A stretch of 64,000 bases of DNA, from NCBI GenBank assembly GCA_011037195.1, contig JAAEAF010000232.1:186001-250000 (forward strand), in the 5' to 3' direction. The stretch's first letter is position 1. Each line of letters begins with the position of its first letter. Below are positions 53,801 to 64,000 of the stretch, one piece after another. The notes below the pieces were generated by a model, which was not told the DNA's origin, did no database searches, and worked only from the letters and a program-made list of their open reading frames with translations. Position numbers and translations under genes: made by a program. Origin of the DNA: Triatoma infestans (Eukaryota > Arthropoda > Insecta > Hemiptera > Reduviidae).

Positions 53801-54497
53801 TCAATTAAAGCTGTTATTTCATGTATTTTTTTAACTTCCTATTATTCGTCTGAAGGATCGAACCCTACGCTATCCAACGCCCCACTGGGTCCGTATAGCT
53901 AACCCAAAGAAGAAGGGTCTAACCCATCCGAACCATGGTTTCACCACAGTCCGGACAATTAGGTCCATATCCTTAAAGGTAAAAAGCCCAAGGTCTTCCA
54001 CAGACATACTGTTGAATCCTGGAATCCAATCAGGTGCTTGAGAGAGTCCGTGAAAAACTTATTAACTACTGGCCTACAACCCACTGAACTCATCCTTAGA
54101 GATGATGAATGCTGCGAAATTATCCATGGCTGGAAGCTTGACTGACATGTGCCTTTTTATTTAACTTAAATTCTTTCTTGAAGTATTTCGCAATATCAGA
54201 ATCTAGTAAAAACATAATTGTGTATAAAAATAAATTATCACCTGAAGTGTCCGAAGTTTATTTCCTTTGATGTCAGTCATACCGTTTTCATCATTTTCAA
54301 AAGATCGGTCTGGAAAGTAGGAACTAAGTGTTACATTAAATTCTTTGCCAGGCGGACACAGCATGGATTCTAATTTCAAGAAGAAAAAAAAATTAATTTA
54401 TAAAAACATATACATCTTATAAATATTTTTTTGAATAAGCCATATAATACTTACTGGTTAAAGTAAAAAACATCAAAAATAAAAACCCATAAAACAT
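47869..54497 (-). CDS. Secreted protein with 3D/double-psi barrel domain, three exons
   Basis: Exons 54,497-54,455, 54,369-54,242 and 48,123-47,869 have GT/AG borders and consistent phase; 141 residues. Exon 1 is a signal peptide (MFYGFLFLMFFTLT). The mature part begins with a CPPGKEFNVTLSSYFPDR segment, then GNKLRTLQ at the exon border, DFVDGRTEYVTAAMDSS, LPYGTKVCVPWLNKHY, LLEIRDTCSDLTGAGYSRLD and AVNRRATLIF. The PYGTK, RDT and RLDI elements with an RR near the end are the layout of the bacterial 3D domain, a double-psi beta-barrel related to lytic transglycosylase and barwin-like folds. This suggests cell-wall or polysaccharide binding, perhaps cleavage, outside the cell; the activity is not shown. 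The 6.1-kb intron holds a LINE and several repeats. Introns and a polyadenylation signal mean a host gene and not contamination. Confidence 0.85.
48244..48326 (+). repeat. pogo/Tigger-like terminal fragment, copy B
   Basis: Same ~83-bp block as copy A at 46,962-47,045, in the intron of the 3D-domain gene. Confidence 0.7.
48327..48761. other. Intron sequence with a short direct repeat
   Basis: CCAGGATAAATGAGCTTCTAT occurs twice (about 48,560 and 48,669; quoted in part). Nothing else recognised. Confidence 0.5.
48762..49262 (+). repeat. Dispersed repeat, copy 6, left piece
   Basis: Forward copy from GATAATTGACAAATTTTATA to AGCACTTTAGATAAAACCC, where a LINE interrupts it. It continues at 52,590. 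Confidence 0.75.
49263..52590 (-). mobile_element. Jockey/LOA-type LINE inserted in repeat copy 6
   Basis: On the minus strand the element starts at ~52,590 with a GC-rich 5' region (52,590-51,300; no clear ORF1). Endonuclease pieces follow (HHVVWGSSDINTRDRTVMDF and NRGSEPTFV near 51,300-51,100), then RT pieces (SPFKSPGPDGVY, ALRPISLMSFLLKTLERLVD, HAYTVGKSTETALH, GCFFDVEGAFDRVSF, and, frameshifted, GCPQGGCLSPKLW and AYAVDDV, a changed YADD). Several frameshifts make it dead. The tail has (ATT)n at 49,265. CCAAAT occurs at both junctions and may be the target duplication. 3' fragments of the same family lie at 53,835 and 54,965. Confidence 0.8.
52591..52832 (+). repeat. Dispersed repeat, copy 6, right piece
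   Basis: Continues copy 6 after the LINE, from ATCCTAACCCAAAAGGCTCC to the GTTAGAGAAAGTAAAG end. Confidence 0.75.
52833..53834. other. Intron sequence, nothing recognised
   Basis: AT-rich part of the 3D-gene intron with no supported feature. Confidence 0.5.
53835..54130 (-). mobile_element. 3' fragment of the Jockey/LOA-type LINE family
   Basis: CCTACGCTATCCAACGCCCC, CCATGGTTTCACCACAGTCC and AAAAAGCCCAAGGTCTTCCA-type strings match 49,290-49,480 at roughly 75-80%. Begins near ATTATTCG. Confidence 0.7.
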
Positions 54498-54768
54498 TAC
54501 TAATTCCTTTCTTCTTTAGTCAGCTGAGGGAATAATAAGTAATAAAAATCCAAAAGTAAAAATAATTATTAATAAAAACAAAAATAGATGAGATAAGCGA
54601 TTTACAAGTTATGTAACTGGAACCTATTCTATAAAAAAGTAAGTGAATACATTGCATTAAATTAAATAATTTCAGAACATGAAATTGCCAAACCTTCGTA
54701 TAAAATTTTTATAATTGAGTTTTCACCGGAAATCCATGTATTGAGGTCCTCTGAATACGAAAAAATTT

Positions 54769-55620
54769 GGTGTCACACGACTTTCTCTTTATTCTAATTA
54801 TTACAATTTAATAATCAAGAAATTTTCTATAAAATTGGAACGTCACAATGTTTTGTTGGGTTGGTCATAGAAATGGTGATGGTGATTTAATTGTAAACCT
54901 GACATGGGGCGCACCCAGTGTAAAGACTAACAAAACTTATGCAGCAAGTATTCCAAGTTTAAAGTATTATTATTATTATTATTCCCAAAAGGGGAGGGAA
55001 GTAAACCCTAAGCTATCCAAAGCCCCCTCGGGCCCAAGTTTAAAGTAACTCGTTGTAACAGTTTTCGTGAAAATCTCCCCCTCCAAAATTCCAAAAAACC
55101 TATTCAGTAAAGTCGCATTTTCCCAGTGAACCGATTTTCTTCAAACTGTGAATTTTGGCATCTTATATAATTCTAATTATTATTTAGTTGACAGAATTGT
55201 ATAGCACATTAGAGGAAAACATGATCCTACCCATTCCCCCTTTAAAAGTCCCCTTAAATGAATTTTTCCGGAGAAATGTTGGAAATAAAAGTTATAGTTC
55301 TTTGTATGTATAGTTAATATTTAATGTTTAAAAAAAAAAAATCGTTGGAGCTATTTTAAAGAAAATAGTAGAAAACTGAAAACAACTTTTCAGTAAAACC
55401 CCCTTCCGGTCATCCGATTTTCTTCAAACTCGGGATTTCGACTATATATTTAATTCCATTAATATTATTTAGATGATAGAATTGTGTAATAAACTGAAAT
55501 AGCACTTTAGAGGAAACCATAACCCACAAAAGTACCCTAAATGAATTTTCCCGGAGAAATGTTTCAAATAAATGTTGTAGTTCTTTATATGTGTAGTTAT
55601 ATCTTTATGTGTATATTCGT
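54769..55620 (+). repeat. Dispersed repeat, copy 7 (forward)
   Basis: Starts GGTGTCACACGACTTTCTC and contains two modules (~55,125 and ~55,400). A reversed scrap of the same family (GAGTTTTCACCGGAAATCC) lies just before it at ~54,716. Interrupted by a short LINE fragment at 54,965. Confidence 0.7.
54965..55040 (-). mobile_element. Short 3' LINE fragment with (ATT)n tail
   Basis: TATTATTATTATTATT followed by CCTAAGCTATCCAAAGCCCC and a CGGGCCC string matches the 3' end of the LINE at 49,265. Confidence 0.65.
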
Positions 55621-55796
55621 TCTACGATTTTTACGAAAATCTTATTCGAGGTTAATAGATTATGTTCATCTTATTAGTCTAACATAACATATAATTAAAT
55701 AAACGTATTTACTGCTTGTGAATGTTTATTTGTCAACAAATATTGAATATTGAAAAAACAATTTACAATGTAATGAATGAATGGACAGTATAATTT

Positions 55797-58700
55797 CTAA
55801 GAACTACAAGCGCATTCTTGTTGCGTTTGATGTGATAATTCTGCTGCGCATGTTTCTTGTTGTTTTTGTGCTTTAATAAATTTTAATATTCTTTCAGCTT
55901 CTCGAATACCACTCATTCTAGCTCCATGAATCGTACCAAAATAAGTACTATGTGTTGCTTTTCCAGCAAACAGTATTGGCATGATTCCATCTACACCATG
56001 AACATCTGCATTATATATGTCTTTAATTAAAGCCATACAACTTCCAGTTGGCATAAAAACTGTACTGCCTAGGAATTGTGGATGACAAGACCATCTGTAC
56101 AGGGCAATATTATTTGGAAACGGTATAGTTTTATCGCCAATTAGTTTTCTCAAGAAATTGGTGAATTCAATTGCTATTTCCACTTCTGAATATGTTTCCA
56201 TATAGCATGCATCTTCACCGCCTACAGTGAACATGATTACTCGTTTTGAATTTGGCACTTCTTGTATACTGCCAATTCCTTTAGTCCAATTTGTCATTTG
56301 TTTATGCTCGCTAGGTGACCATGCTATTCGCATGTTTAATTCATTAGGAATCCACCAGGGATCGGTATATTCAAGATATACTGTACTAGTATGGCCTACA
56401 CTTAAACCATTAATTGCATTGATTTTTATTTCTGGTAATTGTGGTGTAAACATACAATTTAGATTTTGCTTTAAAATCCCTAAAGGTAATGTGACTATTA
56501 CAAAATTCCCTTTTATTACGTCATTTTTATTATAATTTATTACAACTTGAGGTCTGCCACAACATGCCGCCCATTCGATTGATTTGACATCTTTACAAAG
56601 CTGTAACATTTCCATTGGAAATTGTCGTACCATGTGCGCTAGAAGTGTACAAAGTCCTTGTGTTATTCTTACATCGTCACCATATAGTTCATCAACTACA
56701 GAAAAATGTTGTGTACCAACTCTATGCAATTCAGTGCCCATAACGGCTTTCAAATGATTTACCATGCCATACAATAATCTCTCGCTATCGTACCTTAAAA
56801 AATTGTTAAAAATCATTACCATTGATATAAAAATTATGACAGGTAAACAATAGTCTCTCAAACAAGTCTAGATCAAGTTTTTAAATTGTTGAATTTTTCT
56901 GAATAATGTAGGGTTTTGAAACCGTACATTATAATAAATGACGATGTAACGTTAAGCATAACTATTAGCGGCCTTACGTTAATTTTCTCGGAAAATAGTT
57001 TCAAACAAAAGCGAGGAGTTGCGAAAGTATGTGGTTTGCACACCAAATTTTAAAAAAACCATTATGTTTTCGAAAGAATAAAATACTTAAAAAAAAATAT
57101 CAGTAAAACCTGATTGATACACTTAATTATCTTCTTTTAAAAAAAATAATCGGGTATGAAACACTCAAACGACCTTTTTTTACTTACTTTTACGTGCTAA
57201 CAATTATATATAAAATGAAAAATTTTCTTTTAACTCCGATTTTACATCCTAAAGTAAACATAGAAGTGGTGGGGGAATAAGTACCTACCTACTATCCTTC
57301 ACAGGTAGAGAAGTGATTATACATTATGGCTCAGTAGAGTGCGCCAAAAACACTGAACTAACTGGCATACTTTAACTATTTGAAATTAAATGCCACAAAT
57401 TCCGCACAACTATCAAAAATCAAGTTTTTTACATTCTCTTACTCCTAGTAAGAGGAAGTATTGTAATTGTGTCAAATTTTCGGTATCGAGTTTTCAACGG
57501 AAATATCCATTTTGAGGTCCCCTGAGTCAAAAAAAGTGGTTTTTAGCAAATGGTCTATGTGTTTGTGTGTGTGTGTGTCTGTGTGTGAGTATGTGAACAG
57601 TATAGCTCAAAAACGAAAAACCGTAGAAAGTTGAAACTTGATATTCCGTTTAGGTATCACCATGGGATCTGACATTACGTTATCTGCCAAAATTCCTCAA
57701 CCGGAAGTACCACTTTAATTAGTTAGTTTTCTACTTTTTTGCGATTTTCTCAAAAATGGCTCGGACGATTTTCTTCAAACTTGCCATATCAACTACACAT
57801 ACAATAATCTGCAACTTTTATTTGAAACATTTCTTTGGAAAAATTCATTTAAGGGCACTTTTGAAAGACGATAATTCCAATATTAATTAATTGAATATGT
57901 TGTTGAGATTCCGAGTTTGAAAAAAATCGGATAACCAGAAGTGCGTTTACATTACCACTTTACTAAATGATTTTTTTCACTTTTTCACAATTGTCTCAAA
58001 AATAGTTCCGACGATTGTGACGATAGAAACTTGCTATATAAACTAATCATACAAAGATCTACAAACATTTCTGTGGGAAAATTCATTTAAGGGCACTTTA
58101 GGGGAGGGGTGGGGTTATGTTTTTTCTAAAGTGCTAACATAGTTGACTATACAATTCTATCATCCAAAGAAAATTAATTAGAAATAAGTAGATGGCCGAA
58201 ATTCCGAGTTTCAAGGAAATTTTCAAGGAAGTGATTTTTAGCAAATGGTGTGAGTGTGTGTGAACAGTAAAGCTCAAAAAAGAAAAGTCGTAAAAAGTTC
58301 AAACTTGATATTCCTTTTATGTATACCCTGGGATCATAAATCATAGTGGAATATCTGTCAATATTCCTCAACCGGAAGTACCACTTTACTAATTGATTTT
58401 TTTTTACGTTTTTGCGATTTTCTCAAAAATGGCTCCAACGATTTTCTTAAAACTTGTGATATCAAGTGACTTGATAGTATCAAGTGTAATATCAACTTGT
58501 AAAACAATGAACTAAAACTTTTATTTGAAACATTTCCCCGGAAAAATTCATTTAAGGGCAGTTTTGGGGGAGGGAAGGGGTTATGTTTTCCTCTAAAGTG
58601 GTATTTCGGTTTACTATGCAATTCTGACATTTCAACAATATTAATTAGAATTAAATATGCTGTTGAAATTCCGAGTTTGAAAATAATCGGATGACCGAAA

Positions 58701-61700
58701 GTGCGTTTTTACTGAAATTTATTTTTAAGTTTTCTGGTATTTTCTCTAAAATGGCTCCAAAGATTTTCTTTAAAGTAGTTATGTGTACTATACATATACA
58801 GAGCTACAACTTTTATTTGATACATTTCTCCTGATAATGTCATTTAAGGGGGTTTTGGGGGGAGGAGTGAGGTTATGTTTGTCTCTCAAGTGCTATCGTA
58901 GTTGATTATACAATTCTATCATCCAAACAAAATTAATTAGAAATAAATAGGTGGCCAAAATTCGGAGTTTCAAGAAAATTAGTAAACCGGAAGTGCGCTT
59001 TTACTGAACAGTTTTCGACGAACTCCGACGAATTTCATTAAATGTGGTACACTAACTACAAAATTTTTTGTCAATTTCAATTTTGAAAACTGGTGTAAGA
59101 GAAAGTTGTGAGTGTTTCACACCAGATTTTCTTTTTAGATATTCTGTTAACATACACATATACGTACAGACAAATTCGCTAAAAAACATTTTTTTCATAT
59201 TCAGTGGATCCCCCCCCTAAACATGTATTACAGTGAAAACTCAATTTCGTAAATTTAGCATTGTCACAGTAGTTCCTCCTCCTTACCAGGGAGTAACAGG
59301 AAGTAAAAGTCGAGAAAATCACAAACAAACGAAAATTCAGTAAGTTTACATTTCCGGTCAATCAACTTTGTTCAAACTTGGAATTTTGGCAACTTATTTA
59401 GGGGTTTTGAATAATTATAATAAAACGAAATAGGAGGAAACCCCTAAACAAAACAAAAGTCGTGTGATTCTTACACAACAGATTATATTTTAAATATTTC
59501 AGTATCCGTACAACTGTTTCTTTTTAAGAAAATAAAAAATAAAAAAAACCTGGTGTGAAACACTCACACGACTTTCTCTTGCTGCAGTTTGCACATGTGA
59601 TTTAAAAGTGACAAATTTTCTTAAAATTAAAGGTTTGCTTGTCTTCAGTTTTATGAGAATCTAAACTTAATAAAATGACTTTGTTTGAGGAAACCATACA
59701 GTCCATTCCCACAAATCTTCTTTAAATATATACTTTCTCAGGAAAACTTCCCAACAAAAGTGATAGTTCTCTCTGTATTCATAGTTAGTGTAACAAATTT
59801 AATGAAAACCGTCGGTACTTTTTTGGGGGCGAAAATCGTAGAAAACTGAAATAATTTCAGTAAAAACGCATTTCCGGTCACCCGATTTTCTTCAAACTCA
59901 CAGAATATTAACAACATATTTGATTCTAATTAAAATTATTTAGATGATAAAATTCTGTAATAAACTGAAATAGCACTTTAGAGGAAAACATAATCCTGCC
60001 TCTCTCTCAAAAACCAGCTTAAATGAATTTTTATGGAATAAATGTTTCAAATAAAAATTGCAGCTCTTTGATATGTGTAGTCGATATACAAGCAAATTGT
60101 TGGAGCTGTTTAAAAAAAAAAAAAAAATCTCAGGAACTGAAAAAACTGTCCAGTCGAAACGTACTTCCGGTCAACCTGATTTTTGTTCAAACTCGGAATA
60201 TTGGCAACATAATTTATTTGATATTATTTAGATAACAGGAAGGGATTAGCTGAGTGGTAGCGCCTTGGACTCCCACGCGGAGGTCCCGGGTTCGAGTCCA
60301 GTGCTACCCTTAGATTTTTTCTTCCTTGGAGCCTCTACAGCTCACTATTCGGTGATGGACAGTGTTGTCTGTAGAGAGAGAACACTGTCCGGAGGCCGGC
60401 AGTGCAATGAGACGGCTTCGAGCGCTAATGACTATGGATATTAAAGCGCCCTAAATTAAAAAAAAGAAAAAAAGTATTGTATAATAATCTGAATTAACAC
60501 TTTAAAGGAAAACATAACTCCATCCCCGCTCTCAAAACCCGCCTTAAAAGAATTTTCCCAGAGAAATGTCTCAAATAAAAATTGTAATTCTTAATAAGTG
60601 TAATTAATGTATCAAGTTTAAAGAGAATCGTTGGAACCGTTTTTGAGAAAATGGCAAAAAAAGTATAAAAAGAAATTCAGCAAAGTGGTACTTCCGGTTG
60701 AGAAATTTGTACAGACAATTTACTATCGGATGCTATTGTGGTATATCAGCGGAATATCTAGTTTGAACTTTCTGTGATTTTTCGTTTTTCAGTTGTGTTG
60801 TTCACATATATACAGACCATTTACTAACAAACCACTTCTTTGAACTCAGGGGACCTTAAAACGTGTATTTCTGGTGAAAATTCGATATTGAAAATTTGGC
60901 ACGATTACAATACTTCCTCTTACTAGTGACTGAGATAAAGTAATATTTGTAACTGTACCCTTAGGCAGTAATTATACTTTAAAAAAAAGTATTTTTTGGG
61001 TTCTTTAGCAGGTATGTTGGCAAAACCTGAAATTTATTAGTGTAATTTAAATAAAAAAACATTGACGAAATTATTTCCATACCTCATGTATTTTGGAAAA
61101 TTGTGCAATTGTTGTTGTATTCTAACAGCAAGATAATCTTGCACAGAACATTCTAGACCAATTTTTTTATGCACTTCTTTAGCTTCGACAAGCATTTCTT
61201 TAAACATTAACCCTTGTACCAAATGATCATAAATGATTCTAGATTCACTTGTAAAATAGCCAGCTGGCTGAATTCTTGGTAATTTATGCATGGCCAGTCC
61301 TTCCATATTTGCCAGATTGTATACTGAATTGACAACACTTGCACCTTGTATCGCATAATCGCCCATTTCAACAGCTGTATCTCCTATCCATGTAGTTAAA
61401 ATTCTACCACCAATTCTATAAGTTTAATAAATAACAAAAAAATGTATATTTTATTTTGTCTGTAACTATAAATCGATATGAAAAAACTAATCTCCACAAT
61501 TGCTTTACCAAAAGTGACATTCTGAATTACGCTTGTACATGAATGGATTTATTTATGAGAAATAGCTTTGTTGAATAAAATATTTTTAAAAAAAACATAA
61601 TGTGGACAAAAACACAGAATTATTGGAAAATATTATTCGTAACGGTGGACCACGTAGCAAACCGTTATCCATGTATAAAACCATCATTTATTGATGTTTG

Positions 61701-62483
61701 AGTCCAAAAAATAACATCGGTTTTATTAATTACTTTTTTTTTTTTAGGATTTCCTCAATACTGAGGATCTCCTCAACCAAAAATTATTAATTACTTCAAC
61801 TTAAAATTAAATTAAATTTCGATTCCCGTGAGGGCAGAATCGGCGTTGACCCAACATCGTGATAAAAAGTTAGAAACTACAGATAGTAGTGCCCTGGGTA
61901 GCGAAGGCCGGAAGTAAATGGCGTGGGAACTGCGGCGTGCTTACCAGACGCCCCCCCTATTCAAATCGCCGTCTGGCAAGCCTTGGTCCTTCATGGCCTG
62001 TTGCGCCATAGGTTTTTTTTTTAATTGATTCAAATCCGGTAATCCGGTTAGATGGACACAAACATTGATCTTCTATTTTGTTTGCTTTTTTTTTTAATGC
62101 ATAATATATTCAAATTATTGCATTCAACTAACATAAATTCAGTGCTCATTTTTAGCGCCAGATATTGTATCGTATAAAAAAAAAAAGTTTATAATTACCT
62201 GTCACAAGCTTCAAGTATGACTATATTATCATGACCATGTTTAAGTAAATGATAAGCAGCTGACAATCCAGCCATACCAGCGCCTATTATGATAACTTTT
62301 GGTAATTGTTCACCACATTCTGCACTCACTCTATATGGATCTTTAATTTTTAATTTGGGTTTAGTTTCTTTAAAACATTCAAGCGTACTATCTTTCATAG
62401 GCAATACTTTTCTTTCTGTTTGCTTCTCTTCATCACAAGTGCAAGTAATTTTTTGTCCTTTATGTGCAAACAACGATAATCCT
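55797..62483 (-). CDS. Flavin polyamine oxidase (spermine/N1-acetylpolyamine oxidase-like), 5' end missing
   Basis: Three exons on the minus strand: 62,483-62,199, 61,415-61,083 and 56,793-55,797, all in phase; at least 536 residues. A CAG acceptor precedes the first, so another 5' exon lies upstream or beyond the window. Exon A holds the FAD-binding VIIIGAGMAGLSAAYHL and ends in EACD; the next starts RIGGRILTTWIGD. The last exon contains IVTLPLGILKQNLN, FTPQLPEIKINAINGLSVG, YTDPWW and LFAGKATHSTYFGTIHGARMSG. These are motifs of the polyamine oxidases, which oxidise spermine or acetylpolyamines with release of hydrogen peroxide. The usual GEATH motif near the flavin reads GKATH here. No peroxisomal targeting signal is visible at the C-terminus (it ends CACSS). 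The introns are full of the dispersed repeat. Confidence 0.88.
56794..57430. other. Intron sequence, nothing recognised
   Basis: Includes a scrap of the dispersed-repeat end near 57,150 (TATGAAACACTCAAACGACC). Confidence 0.5.
57431..59125 (-). repeat. Dispersed repeat, copy 8 (reverse, expanded)
   Basis: From ACATTCTCTTACTCCTAGTA to GTAAGAGAAAGTTGTGAGTG plus TTTCACACCAGA. Five modules (~57,700, ~57,950, ~58,370, ~58,695, ~58,985) instead of three. The extra modules come from a junction near 58,220, where a second GTGTGTGAACAGTAAAGCTC string begins. Confidence 0.8.
59200..59482 (+). repeat. Dispersed repeat, short derivative
   Basis: Contains the inner end with GGGAGTAACAGGAAGTAAAA and an AAAGTCGTGTGATTCTTACA hairpin-end scrap, but little of the modules. 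Confidence 0.5.
59551..60942 (+). repeat. Dispersed repeat, copy 9 (forward, with SINE)
   Basis: Starts TGGTGTGAAACACTCACACG and ends ACTTCCTCTTACTAGTGACT. Modules at ~59,830, ~60,130 and ~60,650. The SINE at 60,238 splits the second module, showing that the repeat is older than the SINE. Confidence 0.8.
60238..60475 (+). mobile_element. tRNA-derived SINE, complete copy
   Basis: Head GGAAGGGATTAGCTGAGTGG (box A), GGGTTCGAGTCC (box B), then a body with GTGATGGACAGTGTTGTCTG and GAACACTGTCCGGAGGCCGG, and an A-rich tail. About 85% like the copy at 27,626-27,869. Confidence 0.9.
61416..62198. other. PAO intron with a GC-rich island at ~61,820-62,015
   Basis: CGATTCCCGTGAGGGCAGAA and GTGGGAACTGCGGCGTGCTT lie in an island far richer in GC than the flanks, ended by poly-T at ~62,010. 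Probably a mobile-element fragment; no match elsewhere in the window. Confidence 0.5.
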
Positions 62484-64000
62484 CTGTAGAATAATTGTAA
62501 ATTAAAACTTGGTAAAATATTGAGTGTTGATACTTGACAGCTATTGTATGAGTATTGAATTGTTCAGCTATTGAAATTTATTTAATTTTTTCCCTTTTAT
62601 AAAAAACATCGATCATAGACTTCGTAATTTATTTTGTATTTTAAAATAGATTTTCATTAAGAATATTTTATCAGTTATAAACTATAACACAGTAACTGTG
62701 TTATCCCTTGAACATATTATTTGGAAACTTTAGGTTGCACAATTTAAACATTTTTTAACTTGAACTTAGTTGTTAATTATATATATCATTCCTTATTAAT
62801 GAAATATTCAAGAGGTACTCAAAGATGGATCTTACAAAATATATAACAGTAAATATTATTAGTTTTATAAAGGCTACCATCCAAAAAGAAATAATTACAT
62901 TTAAATGTTAAACAGGCAAGAAAAGTTGATTAAAATATATTTCAATTTGAAAAAATAAGAGAAAACGATAATTCAATATGATAAGAGCTTAAGAAGGCAT
63001 ACAGCTTTTTATAATCTTACTAAATTAAATTATTTCTTGAGCATAATTTGCTTTAGCAGAAGAGCATGATGTACTATAATTGGTAAAAACATTAAAAATT
63101 CAGTGCATTTTGTATCATGCAATTGGGCGTTTACTTATTTGGAAAGGTTATAAATAACTAATTTCTATTTATTTCAAAAACTGATTTTAAAAATATGAAA
63201 TTCCAAGTTTGTATGAAGAAAATTTTTTTCCAATAAATAACCAATAACTTTAAGGTAAGTATTAACAAAACTTACCAAAACCTCTATAAACTAACCTGTC
63301 ACTGTACTAAATTAATGTAGTTTCCTTTTGTAAATTATTTAGTCATCTATAATTACGCTCTAAATTTATTTTTGCTGTTTAATCCTTATCGAAAAAAAAT
63401 GAATCCATATTTTAAGGCGGGTTTACATGAGTCAGTTTGGTTGAATCAATGACTGGTCCGTATAAATATAATTTCAATGAAATTGATGATTGAAATGAAG
63501 TTGGACTAGTTTCTACTTTTTTGATTGAAGCATCGATTGAAACCCAGACTGAACAGTGTAAACAGTCTGACAATGATGTTGATGTGCAAATCAGTTGTTT
63601 TCTGGTAGGTTTCAGAGAGATAGATTATTTTTGTTCTTTCTTTGGTTGTTGTTTATAGTTTTTGTGGCTAAACCATGTTAAGGTTGTGTCAAAAATAAAA
63701 GAAATTGTAATAAAAATGTCTAGCAATAAGGAAAAAACCCTAATATTAAATGGAAAGACAACACACGTTAATTATACTAAATTTTTACAAGGAGTTTGTG
63801 GAATACCAAATCAACAGAGTATAAAGACAATATAAACGAGACAAATGCATATAAATAAATTGTTGATGAGTTGTCCATTGATGACTTAAATATTGATATG
63901 CTTTGGTCAAAAATAAAAACAGTCCACAAGTTATAAAAACGAGTTCATTCTAATGGCCACCCGGCCTAGTTGGAGTAATTCTGCAGTTAGCCTGGGCGAG
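62484..64000. other. Upstream of the visible PAO exons, no exon recognised
   Basis: AT-rich. A short plus-strand frame at ~63,717 (MSSNKEKTLILNGKTTHVNY) ends after 39 codons and is unplaced. I could not identify the missing first PAO exon. Confidence 0.4.
63418..63573. repeat. Possible MITE with inverted ends
   Basis: GGGTTTACATGAGTCAGTTT and the reverse complement of AGACTGAACAGTGTAAACAG share most bases, about 150 bp apart. TTAA precedes the left end; no duplicate is clear at the right. Confidence 0.35.

Noticed and set aside
60238..60310. Functional tRNA gene
   Set aside because: Box A and B are present, but the acceptor stem does not close and a SINE body follows.

Overview
The window is a piece of an AT-rich, repeat-laden animal genome, most likely an insect. 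It carries intron-split eukaryotic genes, a eukaryotic tRNA-Ala, LINEs of three or four kinds, a mariner relic, a tRNA-derived SINE, a Penelope-like relic, and a large DNA-virus-like element of the Polinton/Maverick-adintovirus type. No bacterial-style operon is present outside that element. I cannot name the species.

Left part (1-5,200): two copies of an abundant dispersed repeat, a GIY-YIG endonuclease remnant of a Penelope-like element on the minus strand, and a block of ~85-bp tandem units that may be the terminus of the next element. From 5,247 to 13,284 lies the Polinton/adintovirus-like block. It has two minus-strand genes (one with a BIR-like Cys/His domain), a packaging ATPase, a DUF8207-like protein, a fibre-like protein, a DDE integrase with a chromodomain-like tail, a phospholipase A2-type minor capsid protein, an adenain-like protease, a penton-like capsid protein broken by one stop codon, a small conserved-position ORF and a hexon-like major capsid protein. 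No protein-primed DNA polymerase B and no right terminal repeat are visible. A 7.2-kb I-clade LINE (13,317-20,500, minus strand) begins 32 bp after the major capsid stop codon.

20,500-37,500 holds no host gene I can support. It contains more copies of the dispersed repeat, a mariner relic, a SINE with an 8-bp target duplication, a foldback, an RTE-like reverse transcriptase relic and another LINE tail.

37,500-64,000 is the host-gene part: SF3B4 (minus, five exons, complete), tRNA-Ala(AGC) (minus), uroporphyrinogen-III synthase (plus, four exons with an extra in-phase terminal exon), a three-exon secreted protein with a bacterial-type 3D/double-psi barrel domain (minus) whose 6.1-kb intron holds a LINE nested in the dispersed repeat, and a flavin polyamine oxidase (minus, 5' end missing).

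The observations I rate highest are: the 3D-domain secreted protein in an intron-bearing insect gene; the extra terminal exon of uroporphyrinogen-III synthase; two 3'UTR hairpins of the LINE with the same loop and compensated stems; a recurrent two-helix module (TGANGAA, hairpin, GAAACGT) at several unrelated loci; the fibre-like gene in the virus-like element; and the abundant repeat built from ~300-bp modules. All exon boundaries were placed by hand from GT/AG sites, reading phase and family resemblance; no search was run.
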